DNA of 64,000 nt from Pelagicoccus mobilis (lineage in GTDB: Bacteria > Verrucomicrobiota > Verrucomicrobiia > Opitutales > Opitutaceae). The translations under genes were made by a program, and so were the position numbers. The notes under the pieces were generated by a model. The model had not been told where the DNA came from and searched no databases. It worked only from the letters and a program-made list of their open reading frames with translations. Shown here piece by piece: positions 26,532-36,068 of the stretch (positions within the stretch are counted from its first letter, which is position 1; the number at the start of each line of letters is the position of its first letter). The stretch covers positions 1 through 64,000 of the forward strand of contig NZ_JAENIL010000002.1 in NCBI RefSeq assembly GCF_016595505.1, given 5' to 3'.

Positions 26532-27662
26532 TTAGTCTGTCTCCGGTTCAGAATCTGGTTTTGGGGTATCGTCCTCGGTGGACGTTTCGTGAAGGTTAAA
26601 AATGGGGCGTGAAACGTTTTCGAACTGCTTACGCATATATTCAGCTCGAAACGCATCGCGAGCGTTAGAGTCGATCTCTTGGCCGGCGTGGTATTGGACG
26701 TGTCCCGGCTGACACTCGATGAACATCCGATCCACGATGTTGCGCGTCTTTTCCGGGAACATCTCTAGGTCCACACCAAAACGCACAAGCGAAGCGAGAT
26801 TCATGCACTCGGACGAGGTAAGGAGATGGCTGTTCTGCAAGATACCGTAAGCTCGGCCGATCTTGTCGTAGAGCTTATTAGGGTCCTTCTCCAATATCTT
26901 CTCCCGGGCGTTCATCTCTTGGTCGATAATAGTACGAAGCACCGAAGAAAGTCGTTTCACAATTTCTTCCTCCGATTCACCAAGAGTCGTTTGATTGGAA
27001 ATCTGGAAAATACTGCCGCTTGCGTCCGAGCCCTCTCCAAACAAGCCACGCACCGCGATTCCCAACTGGTTCACGGCCCGAACGACCTTCTCCATCTGGT
27101 TGGAAATGACGAGAGCCGGCAGGTGCATCATGGTGGAAGCCCGCATGCCCGTACCCACATTGGTCGGGCAAGCCGTCAAGTAACCCAACTTGGATGAAAA
27201 CGCGAAATCGAGCTGCTCCTCGAGCGCCGTGTCGATCGCATCCGCCGCATTCCAGACGCTCTTGAATCGATAGCCAGATTTGATGACCTGGATTCGCAAG
27301 TGGTCCTCTTCGTTGATCATCACAGAGATCGATTGATCCTTGCTGATCACTACCCCAGCCGCATCCGCATGGCCCGAAAGCTCGCGACTAATCAGATGAC
27401 GCTCGACCAAAATCTGTCGCTCAAGGTCGGAGAGCGATTCAATTTCCGCGGAAATCCCCCGCTTCATCTGCGAAAGAGAGGCCACGGAGGGCAAACATGT
27501 CTCAAGAACCTCCTTGCGACGTGTCTCTTTGGCCCACCCGGGGAAAGGCGTATCCGCCAAATTTCGAGCCAAACGGATACGGGTCATCAAAACCACCGGA
27601 CACTTCTTCGAGCCCGACTCGGTTACTTCGGATTTCCCGCCAAATATGCTTTTTATCAACAT
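26532..27662 (-). CDS. mcsB: Protein arginine kinase McsB
   Basis: McsB phosphorylates arginine side chains on proteins and marks them for ClpCP. The sequence has the phosphagen-kinase fold: TRIRLARNL near residue 27-35, and the signature CPTNVGTGMRAS, which holds the catalytic loop. The C-terminal part has ARDAFRAEYMRKQ, which resembles the arginine-rich phosphoarginine-sensing site of the Bacillus enzyme. The length (376) fits. It lies between mcsA (5 bp upstream) and clpC (6 bp downstream). No ctsR gene precedes the set, unlike Bacillus. Confidence 0.95.
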   Translation of the reverse strand: MLIKSIFGGKSEVTESGSKKCPVVLMTRIRLARNLADTPFPGWAKETRRKEVLETCLPSVASLSQMKRGISAEIESLSDLERQILVERHLISRELSGHADAAGVVISKDQSISVMINEEDHLRIQVIKSGYRFKSVWNAADAIDTALEEQLDFAFSSKLGYLTACPTNVGTGMRASTMMHLPALVISNQMEKVVRAVNQLGIAVRGLFGEGSDASGSIFQISNQTTLGESEEEIVKRLSSVLRTIIDQEMNAREKILEKDPNKLYDKIGRAYGILQNSHLLTSSECMNLASLVRFGVDLEMFPEKTRNIVDRMFIECQPGHVQYHAGQEIDSNARDAFRAEYMRKQFENVSRPIFNLHETSTEDDTPKPDSEPETD

Positions 27663-27667
27663 CTAGC

Positions 27668-28177
27668 CTAATCCTCGAGGGCTGCGGCTTCCATCGCCTT
27701 TTTAAGTTCAATGATCTCGTCCCGCATCCGGGCAGCGTCTTCGTAACGCTCGCTCGAAATCGCTTCCTTCAGGTCGTTCTCCAAGCTTCCGAGGCGGTCC
27801 ATGAACGTCGCTCTTTCGAGAGCCCGTTGCGGAACCTTCCCCTTGTGAGAATCGCCCTTGTGCATGTTCAGCAATGCAGGCGAAACGACGGTTTCAAAGG
27901 TCTCGTAGCAGACCGCACAGCCGAGACGCCCCGACTTCTTAAATTCACGCTGCGTGCAACCACACTCCGGACACGACAAGGCCGAGGTCTCCGCTCCTTG
28001 GTTCGACTCTGGTTTTACGAGCAGATCAGCGAGCGAATAGCCGGAAGGATCCGTAATCCCCTTCTGTTCCGCGCAATTCTCGCAAAGATCGATTTTGTGG
28101 ATCTGATTGTTGATGATCTGCGTCAGGTGAACAGTAGCAGGTTCGCTGCAGACATCGCATTTCAGTGGCTTCGCCAT
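27668..28177 (-). CDS. mcsA: McsA, zinc-binding activator of McsB
   Basis: The 169-residue protein has two pairs of CxxC (CDVC, CENC, CPEC, CAVC), which should form zinc ribbons, and a C-terminal UVR motif (ENDLKEAISSERYEDAARMR). This is the layout of Bacillus McsA, the co-activator of the arginine kinase. It opens the operon with mcsB and clpC. The region before it (28178-28411) shows no CtsR box or CIRCE element, so regulation differs from Firmicutes. Confidence 0.93.
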   Translation of the reverse strand: MAKPLKCDVCSEPATVHLTQIINNQIHKIDLCENCAEQKGITDPSGYSLADLLVKPESNQGAETSALSCPECGCTQREFKKSGRLGCAVCYETFETVVSPALLNMHKGDSHKGKVPQRALERATFMDRLGSLENDLKEAISSERYEDAARMRDEIIELKKAMEAAALED

Positions 28178-28393
28178 TAGGTTCTAAAAATTTGTTGGGA
28201 TTGGTTAAACTAGGCAATTTGCGCCGTAGGCTCTGGCACGGGCCTGACAATGCAAACGCCATGCCATGTTTGCCGGACCGTATGCGTACTGTCCAACATT
28301 ATTGAAGACGAATCGCTCAAGCTCAAAGCGTCACGAGCGATTTCCGCTTATTTTACGATAATTCGCCCTTCTTGCCTGCAAAAGCCCTCAATC

Positions 28394-28410
28394 AGGCTGG
28401 CGAGCAGCCT
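28394..28410 (-). terminator. Possible weak terminator after ilvE
   Basis: AGGCTG pairs with CAGCCT (6-bp stem, 5-base loop) one base past the ilvE stop; TTTT follows a few bases later rather than directly. A weak candidate. Confidence 0.3.
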
Positions 28411-28411
28411 C

Positions 28412-29278
28412 CTAGATCAGAGTTCCGTGAGTGCTCACTTCCTCGTGAAAGGCAGCGTGCAACTTTTTGGTCACCGGACCGGGGGATCCAGTTCCGATCT
28501 TTCTCGAATCCAATCCAACCACCGGAATCAGCTCCGCAGCCGTTCCCGTGAGGAAACACTCGTCGGCATTCCAAATCTCGTAACGGGTCAGGTTTACCTC
28601 CTTTACTTCATAGCCTTGCGAGGTAGCGATATCCATGACCGCTTGGCGAGTAATCCCGCGCAACGCCCCATTTGAGGCATGCGGAGTAAAAATGACTCCC
28701 TTGTGAACGATGAACAAATTGTCTCCCGTACACTCCGCCACGTTGCCTTGGTCATTGAGCATGATCGCCTCCAACGCACCCGCTTGAGCCGCCTCGACCT
28801 TAGCCATCACGTTGTTGAGGTAGTTCAGGGATTTCACTCCAGGGTTCAGGGCCGCCGAATTGGTACGCCGGGTCGGCACCGTCACGATCTTAAGCCCCTC
28901 CGTATAGCACTCCTCCGGGTAGAGGGCGATTTTGTCCGCGATGATGATCAAAGACGGCTTCGGGCACGAGCTCGGCGAAAGCCCCAAACTGCCCGGGCCA
29001 CGAGTGACGATCAGTCGAATATAACCGTCACTCAAGCCATTGACGCGACACGACTCACAGACGAGTTCCGACAACTCGTCCCGAGTCCAAGGCATGTCCA
29101 AAACGATCGCTTTCGCCGAATACTCCAAGCGCTCCAAGTGCTCATCGAGACGGTAGACACAATTCTGGTAGATGCGAATCCCCTCAAAAATGCCGTCACC
29201 ATACAAAAGCCCGTGATCGAACACCGAAATCTTTGCCTCGTCCTTCTCTACAAATTCTCCGTCCAGATAGATCTTCAT
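28412..29278 (-). CDS. ilvE: Branched-chain-amino-acid aminotransferase (class IV)
   Basis: This PLP enzyme transfers amino groups between branched-chain amino acids and 2-oxoglutarate. Class-IV motifs are clear: FDHGLLYGDGIFEGIR at about residues 19-34, the Schiff-base Lys149 in NPGVKSLNYLNNVMA, and AECTGDNLF, with the Glu that contacts the PLP ring nitrogen. The start at 29278 gives 288 residues, the usual size for short IlvE proteins. The NPGVKSLNYLN block is typical of IlvE; D-amino acid aminotransferase or ADC lyase is less likely. Confidence 0.92.
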   Translation of the reverse strand: MKIYLDGEFVEKDEAKISVFDHGLLYGDGIFEGIRIYQNCVYRLDEHLERLEYSAKAIVLDMPWTRDELSELVCESCRVNGLSDGYIRLIVTRGPGSLGLSPSSCPKPSLIIIADKIALYPEECYTEGLKIVTVPTRRTNSAALNPGVKSLNYLNNVMAKVEAAQAGALEAIMLNDQGNVAECTGDNLFIVHKGVIFTPHASNGALRGITRQAVMDIATSQGYEVKEVNLTRYEIWNADECFLTGTAAELIPVVGLDSRKIGTGSPGPVTKKLHAAFHEEVSTHGTLI

Positions 29279-29509
29279 ACCTCGCGTATAAGTGTAAGCC
29301 CTTCGTGCACTGGCAAATAAATAGTGAAACGATGCCCTGTTCGCAGTCCCAGACCACCGCAAGTTCCCCCTAGACGATTAACAACCCAACCCGCCGTAAC
29401 AGAGCGTGAAGCCCCTTACGTATCAGCTTTTCCCTTAGAGACCCGTAATGTATTTTCCAATCCCGTCATCATAGTAAATCCGCTGATCCCCCACAGAGCC
29501 TGTCTTAAC

Positions 29510-29539
29510 TTGAAGAAATCCAAGTGTAACGCTTATGTA
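29510..29539 (+). promoter_or_regulatory. Candidate promoter of the prepilin-like gene
   Basis: TTGAAG (29510-29515) and TATGTA (29534-29539) are 18 bp apart and 62 bp before the start at 29602. The matches are 4/6 and 3/6. The rest of the 323-bp ilvE-pilin gap (29279-29601) shows no gene and no clear riboswitch. Confidence 0.25.
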
Positions 29540-29601
29540 AAAGCTTAATGGGCGATTGCGGCCTGTTATTCAATTCGACCCAAAACCCACGTATTTCAGC
29601 C

Positions 29602-30315
29602 ATGTTAAAGCCAAGCGACACCAAGAAGGGCTTCACGCTCATCGAACTCCTGACCGTCATTGCGATCCTCGCAATCCTCGGCGCGATCATCTTCCCGACT
29701 GTCGGTCAATTCCGCACACTCGCCAAAAAGACGAGCGACTCGAACGACCTGAGAAATATCGTTCAAGCCTCCCAGATGTTCGCAGCCCAAAACGGCGAAC
29801 GCCTCGTGGGAGCCGACCAAGTTCTTGGCACGAATGGAGTCACCACAGGTACTGCCGACTTGGTGGACATCGCATCAATCCTCGCCTACGGTGGAGAACT
29901 GACTGACCCTGCGAACTGGGTTAGCGCGAATGATGCAAGCCGCGGCAACGGATCAGGCGCCCTCTTCACGGAAGACGACACAGACCCAGCCAACATCGTA
30001 TATGCAGCCGGATCAGGCTACGCTCCTGAGGACTTATCATACTCCTACGTCACAGGCCTAAGAACGTCAGACAGCGCGACCACACCAGTCGTCTTCACCA
30101 GAAAGTCATCGCTGACAGATGCGACTTGGGCAGCAACAGACCCTTATGGCACCGACGGCGGTCACATCGCGTTCCTAGGCGGAAACGTTAGCTGGTTCGA
30201 CACCATCGATAGCAAACTGATCAACGTGAGCGACGGGACATCAACCAACAGCCTCGCCGACGCAGTACCTGGCGGACAAAGCAGCATCCTCCTTCCGGTC
30301 GCCGCAGGTCAATAG
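29602..30315 (+). CDS. Prepilin-type N-terminal cleavage/methylation protein (pseudopilin)
   Basis: With the start at 29602 the leader MLKPSDTKKG ends in Gly followed by FTLIELLTVIAILAIL, the class III signal cut by PilD and then N-methylated at Phe. The mature protein (about 227 residues) has the long N-terminal helix and a globular beta end with GHIAFLGGNVSWF, a feature shared by many Verrucomicrobiota and Planctomycetota secreted pseudopilins of uncertain role. It could be a minor pilin or a type II secretion pseudopilin; PilB in this window is a candidate motor. An upstream in-frame ATG at 29548 would put 18 residues before the leader and is less likely. Confidence 0.85.
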   Translation: MLKPSDTKKGFTLIELLTVIAILAILGAIIFPTVGQFRTLAKKTSDSNDLRNIVQASQMFAAQNGERLVGADQVLGTNGVTTGTADLVDIASILAYGGELTDPANWVSANDASRGNGSGALFTEDDTDPANIVYAAGSGYAPEDLSYSYVTGLRTSDSATTPVVFTRKSSLTDATWAATDPYGTDGGHIAFLGGNVSWFDTIDSKLINVSDGTSTNSLADAVPGGQSSILLPVAAGQ

Positions 30316-30336
30316 AGCAATCTTAATTTCCTTCAC

Positions 30337-30366
30337 GCCCCAACCAGAAACGGTTGGGGCTTTTTC
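30337..30366 (+). terminator. Intrinsic terminator after the prepilin-like gene
   Basis: GCCCCAACC and GGTTGGGGC form a perfect 9-bp stem with a 6-base loop, followed by TTTTT. Confidence 0.93.
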
Positions 30367-30396
30367 GTCCCCAAATCGCAGCGCTTGAAATTTCGC

Positions 30397-31050
30397 CTAA
30401 GCCTTCTTCGTCACCTTAGCACGTTTCCGATCTGGATAAAGCGTCGTACAAATCGGGCAAACAGTCCCATCGCAACCACGTGCCGTGCAGTGCTCCCGCC
30501 CATAGTAGATGATTTGCAAGTGAAGGTGATTCCACCGCTCCTTTGGAAAGAGTCGCTTACAATCCGCCTCGGTTTGAGCTACATTCTTCCCGTTTGTAAG
30601 CCCCCAACGCTGAGCCAAGCGGTGAATATGAGTATCCACAGGGAAACTGGGATGGCCAAACGCCTGAGACATTACCACAGATGCCGTCTTATGTCCCACA
30701 CCTGGCAGGGCCTCGAGCGCCTCGAAACTCGCCGGCACTTCGCTCCCATGCTCCACCACCAAGATTTCAGACAGATCCCGTATCGCCTGGGACTTACGCG
30801 GTGACAACCCACAGGGCCGAATAACCTCACGGATCTCGTCGACCGGGATCTTTCGCATCCCCTCCGGTTCATCCGCCAACTTCCAAAGATCAGGCGTCAC
30901 CTTGTTCACCCGTTCGTCCGTGCATTGAGCCGACAACAACACTGCTACCAGCAAGGTATACGCATCCTTATGGTCCAACGGAATGGGTGGATTTGGATAA
31001 CGTCTCTCCAACTCCGCATCCACGTAGGCAGCTCGCTCTTTCTTAGTCAT
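30397..31050 (-). CDS. nth: Endonuclease III (DNA glycosylase/AP lyase)
   Basis: Nth removes oxidised pyrimidines from DNA. It has the helix-hairpin-helix LPGVGHKTA with the catalytic Lys, and PVDTHIHRLA with the catalytic Asp. The start at 31050 gives 217 residues, the usual size. The C-terminal cysteine cluster runs CTARGCDGTVCPIC, four Cys with spacing 4-4-2, which is not the C-X6-C-X2-C-X5-C of the E. coli 4Fe-4S site, so the cluster may be bound differently or be absent. It is divergent from gcvP. Confidence 0.9.
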   Translation of the reverse strand: MTKKERAAYVDAELERRYPNPPIPLDHKDAYTLLVAVLLSAQCTDERVNKVTPDLWKLADEPEGMRKIPVDEIREVIRPCGLSPRKSQAIRDLSEILVVEHGSEVPASFEALEALPGVGHKTASVVMSQAFGHPSFPVDTHIHRLAQRWGLTNGKNVAQTEADCKRLFPKERWNHLHLQIIYYGREHCTARGCDGTVCPICTTLYPDRKRAKVTKKA

Positions 31051-31198
31051 AAAATAGCTAGCAGCGACCTTCTCCGCCAAAGACAACCTCAGACTCGCAA
31101 AACAACAAAATTCTCCAACAGCGAGCGATTCCCTCCACTCCTCGAATTTTCCAAAATGTCGCATTGATTTGCACCCGTCCTTTTCTACTCTCCCGCCC

Positions 31199-34120
31199 AT
31201 GCCAACCAGCACCGAGGCCAATCCGCAGAAAACGACAAACATCAGCCCGCTCGCAAAGCTCGACCAATTCGCGCCACGCCACCTCGGCGCAGTAGGCGAA
31301 CAAGCCGACGAGCTAGCCCAAACGGTAGGCTTCGATTCAGTAGACGAACTCGTCGATCAAGCGGTACCCGCGTCCATCCGGATCGATTCGCTCGATCAAC
31401 TTCCAGCCCCCATCGGCGAACACGACATGCTCGCCGAACTGAAAGGCATCGCTGGCCAAAACAAGGTAAACAAATCCTACATCGGTCTCGGCTACTTCCC
31501 GACGATCACTCCCCCTGTCATCCAGCGAAACATCCTCGAAAACCCAGGCTGGTACACCCAATACACCCCTTACCAAGCAGAGATTTCCCAAGGCCGTATG
31601 GAGGGCCTCCTCAATTTTCAAACCATGGTCTCCGACCTGACAGGATTGGAAATCTCCAACGCTTCCCTCCTCGACGAAGGAACCGCCGCAGCTGAAGCGA
31701 TGGGGCTCGCATTTTCCCAAGTTGGACGCTCCGGAAAAAAACAGAAAATCCTCATTTCTAAAGACTGCTACCCACAAACAATAGAGGTCACAATCGCTCG
31801 AGCCGAACCGCTCGGCATCGACACGGAAATCGTAGATTTTAGTCAGCCATTCGATCTCGAGGGCGTATTCGCAGTCTTGTTACAGTATCCAGACGCGAAC
31901 GGACTCGCCAAAGATTTCTCCGCGATCTCCGAACAAGCGAAAAGCAAAAAAGTGATCACCATCGTGGCCACCGATCTGCTCGCTCTCACGCTTTTCAAAT
32001 CCCCCGCCGAACTTGGTGCCGACGTAGCGATTGGGAGCGCTCAACGCCTCGGAGTCCCCATGGGCTTTGGCGGACCACACGCAGCCTTCTTCGCCACACG
32101 AGACGCCTACAAACGCAAAATCCCCGGCCGTCTCATCGGCGTATCCAAAGATCGCTCAGGCAACCCCGCGCTTCGCCTCGCTCTGCAAACCCGCGAGCAG
32201 CACATTCGCCGCGATAAAGCGACGAGCAACATTTGCACAGCCCAAGCGCTCCTCGCAAACATCGCGGCCGCCTACGCGGTATACCACGGACCACAAGGGC
32301 TACGGGACATTGCAGCCAGAATTCAGCTGCTAACAAAACTAAGTGCCAACGCGCTCACAAACGCTGGATACCAAATACAAGCAGGAACACGGTTTGACAC
32401 AGTCACCGTCGAATCAGACGCGGCGAAGATTTCAGAAATCCAAGCTTCCGCTGAAAATGCCGGCATCAACCTTCGCAAGATTTCAGAAACCTCCCTCGGC
32501 TTCTCCCTCGACGAGACAACTTCTCCTGAAGAATTAAGTGCCCTACTTGCAGTTTTCGGAGTTGTCCTGCCTCCTGCAGAACTCGAATCCCAAGCCACCC
32601 AAGCCAACAGCCCAACCGAGCAAGAACTAGTACGCGTATCAGATTTCCTGACACACGAAGTCTTCAACTCGTACCACACAGAAACCGAGATGCTGCGCTA
32701 TCTCAAGCGCCTCGAAAACAGGGATCTCTCGCTCACCACTTCGATGATCCCGCTCGGCTCCTGCACAATGAAGCTCAATGCAGCTGCCGAGATGCTCCCC
32801 ATAACATGGCCAGAATTCTCAAACATCCATCCATTCGCTCCTAAAAGCCAGGCAGTCGGTTACCTTCAGCTAATCGAACAGCTCGAGAATTGGCTTTCAG
32901 AGATCACCGGATTCCACTCCACCTCGCTACAACCCAACGCGGGATCCCAAGGCGAGTACGCCGGTCTGCTCGCCATTCGAGCCTACCACTTGAGCCGAGG
33001 CGACACTGACAGAAACGTCTGCCTCATCCCAATCTCCGCTCACGGCACAAATCCAGCATCAGCCGCCATGGCTGGACTGAAAGTCGTCACCGTCGCCTGT
33101 GACGAGCAAGGCAACATCGACGTCGAAAACCTAAAAGCGAAAGCCGAACAACACGCGGAAAAGCTTTCCGCCCTGATGATCACCTACCCATCCACACATG
33201 GAGTATTCGAATCATCGATACGAGAGATTTGCCAAATTATTCACGACAACGGCGGCCAAGTTTACATGGATGGAGCTAATATGAACGCCCAGTGCGGTCT
33301 CACCAGCCCAGGCGAAATCGGCGCCGACGTTTGCCACCTTAATCTCCACAAAACGTTCTGCATTCCTCACGGCGGAGGTGGACCGGGCATCGGCCCGATT
33401 TGCGTAGCGGAACACCTGGCTCCGTTCCTTCCCGGACACAAGCTGAGCGACTCAATCCAAGGAGATCAACGGATCGGGGCCATCTCTGCAGCGCCCTACG
33501 GCAGCGCCAGCATTCTGCCAATCTCTTGGGCTTACATCCGCATGATGGGAGCGGACGGCATCACAGACGCCACGAAAATCGCGATTCTCAACGCCAACTA
33601 CATGGCCAAGCGTCTCGAAAAGGATTTCAAAATCGTCTACCGCGGTGAAAGCGGCCTCGTCGCTCACGAGTTCATCATCGATTTCCGCGACTGGAAAGAA
33701 CAAGCGGGAGTCGAGGTCGAAGATGTCGCGAAGAGACTAATGGACTACGGTTTCCACGCCCCCACCATGTCCTGGCCCGTTCCAGGCACCATGATGATCG
33801 AGCCAACCGAAAGCGAATCGAAAGCCGAGCTCGACCGCCTCTGCGACGCTCTCATCGCCATAAAATCCGAGATGCTTCAAATCGCCTCCGGAGAATGGCC
33901 TCAGGATGACAACCCTCTGAAGCACGCGCCGCACACCAGCCAGTCAGTAACAGCATCCGAGTGGAGCCACCCGTACTCACGAGAGCAAGCTGCATTTCCC
34001 GCGTCTTGGACACGTGAATACAAATACTGGCCTCCAGTCAGTCGAGTAGACAACGTCTATGGAGACCGGAACCTTGTTTGCTCCTGCCTCCCCCTCGACT
34101 CGTATTCAGAAGAGGACTAG
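31199..34120 (+). CDS. gcvP: Glycine dehydrogenase (decarboxylating), P protein
   Basis: GcvP decarboxylates glycine and passes the aminomethyl group to the lipoyl arm of the H protein. It is the long, single-chain form (973 residues from the ATG at 31199). The PLP lysine is Lys718 in [18 protein letters not shown]. Both halves are intact: [18 protein letters not shown] in the N-terminal half, and [14 protein letters not shown] at the start of the C-terminal half. gcvT and gcvH are not adjacent. No glycine riboswitch is seen in the 148-bp gap before it. Its stop overlaps that of the convergent HDOD gene by two bases. Confidence 0.95.
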   Translation: MPTSTEANPQKTTNISPLAKLDQFAPRHLGAVGEQADELAQTVGFDSVDELVDQAVPASIRIDSLDQLPAPIGEHDMLAELKGIAGQNKVNKSYIGLGYFPTITPPVIQRNILENPGWYTQYTPYQAEISQGRMEGLLNFQTMVSDLTGLEISNASLLDEGTAAAEAMGLAFSQVGRSGKKQKILISKDCYPQTIEVTIARAEPLGIDTEIVDFSQPFDLEGVFAVLLQYPDANGLAKDFSAISEQAKSKKVITIVATDLLALTLFKSPAELGADVAIGSAQRLGVPMGFGGPHAAFFATRDAYKRKIPGRLIGVSKDRSGNPALRLALQTREQHIRRDKATSNICTAQALLANIAAAYAVYHGPQGLRDIAARIQLLTKLSANALTNAGYQIQAGTRFDTVTVESDAAKISEIQASAENAGINLRKISETSLGFSLDETTSPEELSALLAVFGVVLPPAELESQATQANSPTEQELVRVSDFLTHEVFNSYHTETEMLRYLKRLENRDLSLTTSMIPLGSCTMKLNAAAEMLPITWPEFSNIHPFAPKSQAVGYLQLIEQLENWLSEITGFHSTSLQPNAGSQGEYAGLLAIRAYHLSRGDTDRNVCLIPISAHGTNPASAAMAGLKVVTVACDEQGNIDVENLKAKAEQHAEKLSALMITYPSTHGVFESSIREICQIIHDNGGQVYMDGANMNAQCGLTSPGEIGADVCHLNLHKTFCIPHGGGGPGIGPICVAEHLAPFLPGHKLSDSIQGDQRIGAISAAPYGSASILPISWAYIRMMGADGITDATKIAILNANYMAKRLEKDFKIVYRGESGLVAHEFIIDFRDWKEQAGVEVEDVAKRLMDYGFHAPTMSWPVPGTMMIEPTESESKAELDRLCDALIAIKSEMLQIASGEWPQDDNPLKHAPHTSQSVTASEWSHPYSREQAAFPASWTREYKYWPPVSRVDNVYGDRNLVCSCLPLDSYSEED

Positions 34121-34998
34121 TTCAGCTCTTCAATCATCTCCGCTTCTACCACAGCAAGCGTAGATTCGAAGACATCGCCTAACCGAATTCCTCGATAACG
34201 AGACGCCGCTTCGCTACGCATCGGATCCGGATTTCCGCGGATCGAGTCGATCACTCGGTCCGCCACGAAACGAGACACTGCCAAGCTTTGCGCCCAGTCG
34301 TCAGAATCCTCGCCCTTGTTCTTGGAGAACTGAACACCAATCGGAGCGTAAACACTCTCGGAAAAGCCCCAAGACTTGAGCGCATAGCTTCCTACCTCCG
34401 CATGAGTCATGCCGAATTCTGCCCGCTCAGCCTCAGCCAAACGGCGAAGCGTTTTCTCTTCGAAACAAAGATCCTTCATTTTGCTTTGCTTCACCGCTTC
34501 ATTCACGACGATTTTCCCGATCGAATGCAAAAGCCCGATCGCGTAAGCTGTCTCGGCCTGCTCCGTTTCGCCTTGATACAGATAGCGCATCGCAGCGCCG
34601 CTCGCCAAGGAACGGTTCACAAACGAACTGCCCGACAGAAAGTAAGTCGCCAAGCTCTGCGGAATCACATTCTTCAGCCAAATCCTCAGAGCGATGCGTC
34701 CCAAACGCTCCAACCCAATCGCATTCACAGCATCCTCCAATGAATCCGCGCCGCGCGAACCATAGACTGCGGAATTGGAGCTGCGAACCACTTCGACCGA
34801 CAAAAAAGGATCCTTCCTGATCAAACTAGCCGCTCCATCCAAGTCCGCGTATTGGTCCTGTGTGTAGAAGTAAAGAGCACGACTCTTATCGGTGGGTGTA
34901 GGAAAAGCCTCTATGCAAGAGAGAAACGCCCCCCTCCAGTCTGAATCGGAAGGAAGCGGCCGCCCTCGCGCCTGTGTGATTGGGAATGGATTCTGCAT
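34117..34998 (-). CDS. HDOD-domain protein, putative signalling
   Basis: The protein of 293 residues (start at 34998) carries an HDOD domain, a degenerate form of the HD phosphohydrolase fold. Clear parts are [22 protein letters not shown], and [13 protein letters not shown]. The usual HD motif is LLHSIGK, with Ser in place of Asp, as expected for a non-catalytic HDOD. HDOD proteins link to cyclic di-GMP or motility signalling in several bacteria, but the role here is unknown. No other domain is visible. Confidence 0.85.
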   Translation of the reverse strand: MQNPFPITQARGRPLPSDSDWRGAFLSCIEAFPTPTDKSRALYFYTQDQYADLDGAASLIRKDPFLSVEVVRSSNSAVYGSRGADSLEDAVNAIGLERLGRIALRIWLKNVIPQSLATYFLSGSSFVNRSLASGAAMRYLYQGETEQAETAYAIGLLHSIGKIVVNEAVKQSKMKDLCFEEKTLRRLAEAERAEFGMTHAEVGSYALKSWGFSESVYAPIGVQFSKNKGEDSDDWAQSLAVSRFVADRVIDSIRGNPDPMRSEAASRYRGIRLGDVFESTLAVVEAEMIEELN

Positions 34999-35238
34999 GA
35001 GTACGCCTTTGTGCCGACAACGAATCGGTCGAAACACCACTATATATACGTCCCGCAGGAGGAATTTGGAATAGAGTCTTTCAACATATCGAATGAACGA
35101 AAGAACCTAAGACTACGTATACGCCGCTTCCACGAAACAACCACCTCCATCGGCACCACTCCTCAAAACAGCATTCGCCCAGATCAAGAATCAAAGATAC
35201 GCCATTGATCTCTCGAACTACGCCCCTAGCGTCCCGTC

Positions 35239-36054
35239 ATGGCCTTGATGAATTTTGAGTTCTTTTCAGAGACACTGAGCCTCGCTTCAGAGGTAAACGT
35301 CGTTTTCAGCCAACGAAGCAAAAAGCAATTAGGCAGCGATCACAAAAGCCCGGTGCTCTACCTGCTGCATGGACTCTCAGACAACCACAGCGCCTGGCTC
35401 CGAAAGAGCTCCATCGAACGCTACGCCGAAGAGTACGATCTCACTATCGTCATGCCCGCCGTACACCGGAGCTTTTATCGCAATACATACTCAGGGTATC
35501 GATATTTTGACTACGTTGCCCACGAACTCCCTGAATTGTGCAAAACCTATCTGCAAATCTCGAAGAGCCCCTCGGATACCTTCGTCGCAGGCCTCTCGAT
35601 GGGAGGGTATGGAGCCTTCAAGCTCGCTCTGACTCATCCCGAACAATACGCTGCAGCCGCTAGTCTATCCGGTGCTCTCGACCTCGCCAGCCTCGTTCAC
35701 CAAAAGGACGAACTCTTCCCAGAATGGCCACATATCTTCGGTCCAGATCAAAACGTTGAAGCAAGCGAGGACGATCTGCTCCATCTAGCATCTGAGCGAA
35801 AAAAGGAAGGAGTCTCCCTCCCGAAGCTCTACCAATGCTGCGGAACGGAAGACTATCTTTACCTCGCAAACCAAAGCTTCCTTTCGCACAGCCAGAAAAT
35901 CGGCCTTCCTCTCACCTACGAAGAAGGTCCGGGAGAACACGTTTGGTCCTACTGGGATGTACAGATTCAGAAAGTCCTCGAGTGGCTTCCCATTCGAAAA
36001 CTTGAAAAAGAAGGAAGCTCCCCTGATACCGATTCGAAAGCACCAGCTTCCTAA
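35239..36054 (+). CDS. Alpha/beta-hydrolase esterase (esterase D/tributyrin esterase type)
   Basis: The nucleophile elbow is GLSMGG with Ser120, and YLLHGLSDNHSAW is the oxyanion-hole region near residue 36-48. The family includes short-chain esterases and S-formylglutathione hydrolases. The Asp/His pair is plausible (CGTEDYL, Asp near 207; GEHVWSYW, His near 234). No signal peptide is seen, so it should be cytoplasmic. The substrate is not determined. It is followed 14 bp later by a DUF445 gene, so an operon is likely. Confidence 0.88.
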   Translation: MALMNFEFFSETLSLASEVNVVFSQRSKKQLGSDHKSPVLYLLHGLSDNHSAWLRKSSIERYAEEYDLTIVMPAVHRSFYRNTYSGYRYFDYVAHELPELCKTYLQISKSPSDTFVAGLSMGGYGAFKLALTHPEQYAAAASLSGALDLASLVHQKDELFPEWPHIFGPDQNVEASEDDLLHLASERKKEGVSLPKLYQCCGTEDYLYLANQSFLSHSQKIGLPLTYEEGPGEHVWSYWDVQIQKVLEWLPIRKLEKEGSSPDTDSKAPAS

Positions 36055-36068
36055 AGCCGATTTTCAGA

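Noticed and set aside
28178-28411. CtsR box or CIRCE before mcsA
   Set aside because: No tandem GGTCAAA heptads and no CIRCE inverted repeat (TTAGCACTC-like) are present.
29324-29548. Small plus-strand frame of 74 codons before the prepilin-like gene
   Set aside because: It covers the probable promoter region, is Pro/Arg-rich and lacks a ribosome site.
31051-31198. Glycine riboswitch before gcvP
   Set aside because: No conserved aptamer core was found in the 148-bp gap between nth and gcvP.
35011-35208. Small plus-strand frame of 65 codons between the HDOD and esterase genes
   Set aside because: It has no Shine-Dalgarno, overlaps the HDOD promoter region and has no protein-like pattern. 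The 240-bp gap shows no other feature.
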